From assembly GCA_016841875.1 (NCBI GenBank), contig JAENYG010000011.1, forward strand, positions 1-64,000: a DNA stretch of 64,000 nt, given 5' to 3'. This DNA comes from Syntrophomonas sp. GTDB lineage: Bacteria > Bacillota > Syntrophomonadia > Syntrophomonadales > Syntrophomonadaceae. The notes below the pieces were generated by a model that made no database searches, was not told where the DNA came from, and saw only the letters and a program-made list of their open reading frames with translations. Below, one piece after another: positions 62,219 to 64,000 of this stretch (its first letter is position 1; every line of letters starts with the position of its first letter). The position numbers and the translations under genes are program-made.

Positions 62219-63422
62219 TTAAAAACATCTCCTTGTCCATTACTCGGACACCAAGGTTACCGTCATTAAATATTATCTTTAAATGTTCACCAATTTCAAC
62301 TTTCTTAGTCTGACGTAATAGTTTTCCATCTTTATAAACAACCACATAACCTCTCTGCAGCACTTTTAATGGACTTAATTGGTCTAATGCTTCAATGGCC
62401 AGAGAACATCTATGCTGGCTGCCCTGTACGAAACCCGCAATACAGCGATTCATTTTTTCCTGCTGTTCTGCGACTTTTCTTTCTTTTTCATTAATAATAA
62501 TATGAGGTTCTTTCCAAATTCTTTTTAACATGAGGCGATCCAGAGTTTCACTGTAATGACCTATCCTGCGTTCCATAACTCTGTTTATCCGGTACTGATA
62601 CTTTTCTATTTCCTTTTTCAGCCGGCTTATATCTGGTACAGCCATGCTGGCAGCCTGAGTCGGAGTTGCGGCCCTCAAGTCCGCTGCCATATCAGCCAGA
62701 CTAAAATCGATTTCATGGCCTACAGCTGATATAACTGGTATTCGGGATTCACAAATAGCTTTTACAAGTGTTTCTGTGTTAAAAGCCATAAGGTCCTCAA
62801 ACGAACCACCGCCCCGGCCAATTATTATTACTTCTGCCTGACCATGGGCATTTATGAGCTTCAGCCCTTCGGCCAACTCAGCGGGTGCAGTATCCCCCTG
62901 TACTGAACTGTGCACCAGTATTACCTGGCAGCTGGGGTGTCTTTGCTTGATCACTCTTAAAATATCTTTTAAAGCAGCTCCATCCTGAGATGTCACTATT
63001 CCTACATAATTAACCATCTCGGGAATCGTTTTTTTGTTTTCCGGGGCAAAGTACCCTTCGGCTTCAAGTTTACTCTTCAATTGTTCTAACTGTAAGAAAA
63101 GGCCACCTTTGCCATAGGGCTGCATTTCCTGCACATACACCTGATATTTGCCCTGTTTTGGATATACGGAAACATATACCCGGACTAATACTTCCAAACC
63201 ATCCTCCGGCTCAAACTTCAGCCCTTGATTACGGCTCTTGAACATCACACAGCTTACCGCGGTTTCTTGATCCTTCAAGGTAAAATACATATGGCCGGAT
63301 TGTCGGTAAAACCTGAACCCTGAAATTTCGCCCTTCATCCAGAAGTCTGAAAGAAACTCATCTGCTGCCAGCAATCCACTGATATACTCATTCAGTTCAC
63401 TAACACTGATAAAGCCCTTCAT
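62199..63422 (-). CDS. xseA: Exodeoxyribonuclease VII large subunit
   Basis: 407 residues. N-terminal OB-fold (about 1-100, FWMKGEISGFRFYRQSGHMYF) and catalytic domain with VGIVTSQDGAALKDILRVI, IGRGGGSFEDLMAFN and ISAVGHEIDFSLADMAADLRA. The C-terminal part is a coiled coil for XseB binding. Starts 1 bp inside the end of folD. Confidence 0.95.
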   Translation of the reverse strand: MKGFISVSELNEYISGLLAADEFLSDFWMKGEISGFRFYRQSGHMYFTLKDQETAVSCVMFKSRNQGLKFEPEDGLEVLVRVYVSVYPKQGKYQVYVQEMQPYGKGGLFLQLEQLKSKLEAEGYFAPENKKTIPEMVNYVGIVTSQDGAALKDILRVIKQRHPSCQVILVHSSVQGDTAPAELAEGLKLINAHGQAEVIIIGRGGGSFEDLMAFNTETLVKAICESRIPVISAVGHEIDFSLADMAADLRAATPTQAASMAVPDISRLKKEIEKYQYRINRVMERRIGHYSETLDRLMLKRIWKEPHIIINEKERKVAEQQEKMNRCIAGFVQGSQHRCSLAIEALDQLSPLKVLQRGYVVVYKDGKLLRQTKKVEIGEHLKIIFNDGNLGVRVMDKEMFLNEKNQI

Positions 63423-64000
63423 CAGATGCTCCTGTTTAATATAGATGCTCTACACAAGTTATCCATGAGTTTGGCAATCAGTAAAGGACCTGTTCCTCCC
63501 GGCACTGGCAGAAGATAGCCGCTTATTCCGCTTACTGAATCCTTATCTACATTGCCGTGGGTCTTGCCGCTTTCCCAGTAAAAACCGGCATCTATTACCA
63601 GCATTCCCTCTCGCAGGTGTTCTCCTTTAACCATTTTTGCTGATCCTTTTTCAACCACTAAAATATCCGCCTTTTGTATCCATTCGGGTTTATATTCACT
63701 TATTACCTGAACATTGAATCCATGCCTTATCATCAAAATGGACAAAGGTAGTATTAAATCAAATGAATCTCCTACCAGGATTGCATTTTTACCATGGGGC
63801 AGTTCAGTATACCTTTCAATTACTTCCATACAGGCTAAGGCGGCACAGCTGATATATCTCGGTTCACCGCCAACTAGTTTACCTCGATTAGAAGGGTTAA
63901 ATCCATCCACATCCTTTTCTTCTTTAACCGCCTCTAGAAATTCATCCTGATATGGACCCAGGTGGTCCGGCAGGGGCAGTTGAATGATTATCCCATGAAC
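63422..64000 (-). CDS. folD: FolD-like methylenetetrahydrofolate dehydrogenase/cyclohydrolase, 5' end outside window, divergent motifs
   Basis: 192 C-terminal residues lie in the window. HGIIIQLPLPDHL, KDVDGFNPSNRGKLV and PVPGGTGPLLIAKLMDN are clear FolD signatures, and folD-xseA-xseB is a common Firmicute order. However, the usual PCTP substrate motif is replaced (SCAALACMEVI), and the cofactor loop GRSxxVGxP reads GDSFDLILP. The Arg and Gly normally used for NADP and the Pro-Cys-Thr-Pro patch are thus lost. The protein may have altered cofactor use or a new role. The catalytic N-terminus is not visible. Confidence 0.85.
   Translation of the reverse strand, partial: VHGIIIQLPLPDHLGPYQDEFLEAVKEEKDVDGFNPSNRGKLVGGEPRYISCAALACMEVIERYTELPHGKNAILVGDSFDLILPLSILMIRHGFNVQVISEYKPEWIQKADILVVEKGSAKMVKGEHLREGMLVIDAGFYWESGKTHGNVDKDSVSGISGYLLPVPGGTGPLLIAKLMDNLCRASILNRSI

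Overview
The window comes from a low-GC, spore-forming, Gram-positive anaerobe, most likely a clostridial syntroph-type organism (Syntrophomonadaceae or a close relative). The case rests on a dense set of endospore genes (spoVAC-D-E-F, spoIIAA-AB-sigF with dacF, spoIIM, spo0A, spoIVB), 2-hydroxyacyl-CoA dehydratase-activase-type proteins, a carboxylate CoA-transferase and an OLE RNA locus. The genus is an inference from gene content and order; no 16S gene is present.

Layout. 1-2665: the N-terminal part of a secreted RCC1-propeller protein (minus strand, runs off the left edge). 3213-4625: a TrpB2-type tryptophan synthase beta gene. 4705-8449: a divergent thiamine-precursor uptake operon behind a TPP riboswitch (thiamine-binding protein, ThiX, ThiY, ThiZ, methyltransferase). 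8462-14957 (minus): spoVAC-D-E-F continuing with a 2-nt gap into two HgdB-like/DUF2229 proteins and a BadF/HgdC-type ATPase. 15128-30676: an AT-rich surface-glycan island with nucleotide-sugar genes, a heparinase-like protein, methyltransferases and several glycosyltransferases, closed on the plus strand by a strong terminator. 30876-39749 (minus): spoIIM, a small membrane protein, xerD, deoB, pdp, CoA-transferase, dacF, spoIIAA, spoIIAB and sigF. This is close to the Bacillus subtilis order except for the added CoA-transferase. 40137-49953 (minus): SteA/SteB, GT2, a GlcNAc-1-P transferase-like protein, a PepT-like peptidase, DUF3866, a NUDIX hydrolase, EndoQ, a hypothetical protein and a CBS-type pyrophosphatase. 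50238-63998 (minus): folD, xseA, xseB, ispA, OLE RNA, oapA, dxs, tlyA, nadK, mnmM, argR, recN, spoIVB and spo0A.

How the genes work together. Sporulation control (Spo0A, SigF with SpoIIAA/AB), engulfment (SpoIIM), checkpoint signalling (SpoIVB) and dipicolinate traffic (SpoVA) are spread over three blocks. Their promoters match SigH (upstream of spoIIAA and spo0A, both with 12-bp spacers) and SigG (upstream of spoVAC). The most striking non-coding feature is the roughly 630-nt gap between ispA and a four-helix membrane protein. Its synteny and structured minus-strand sequence fit OLE RNA with its partner OapA. Other points of interest: two genes that seem to start at AUA/AUC codons, two double-hairpin repeats built on the same GGGGACGGTTC core whose flanks covary, an orphan promoter-terminator pair that could encode a small RNA of about 130 nt, a 41-codon gene with a strong ribosome-binding site, and a FolD homologue with degraded signature motifs.
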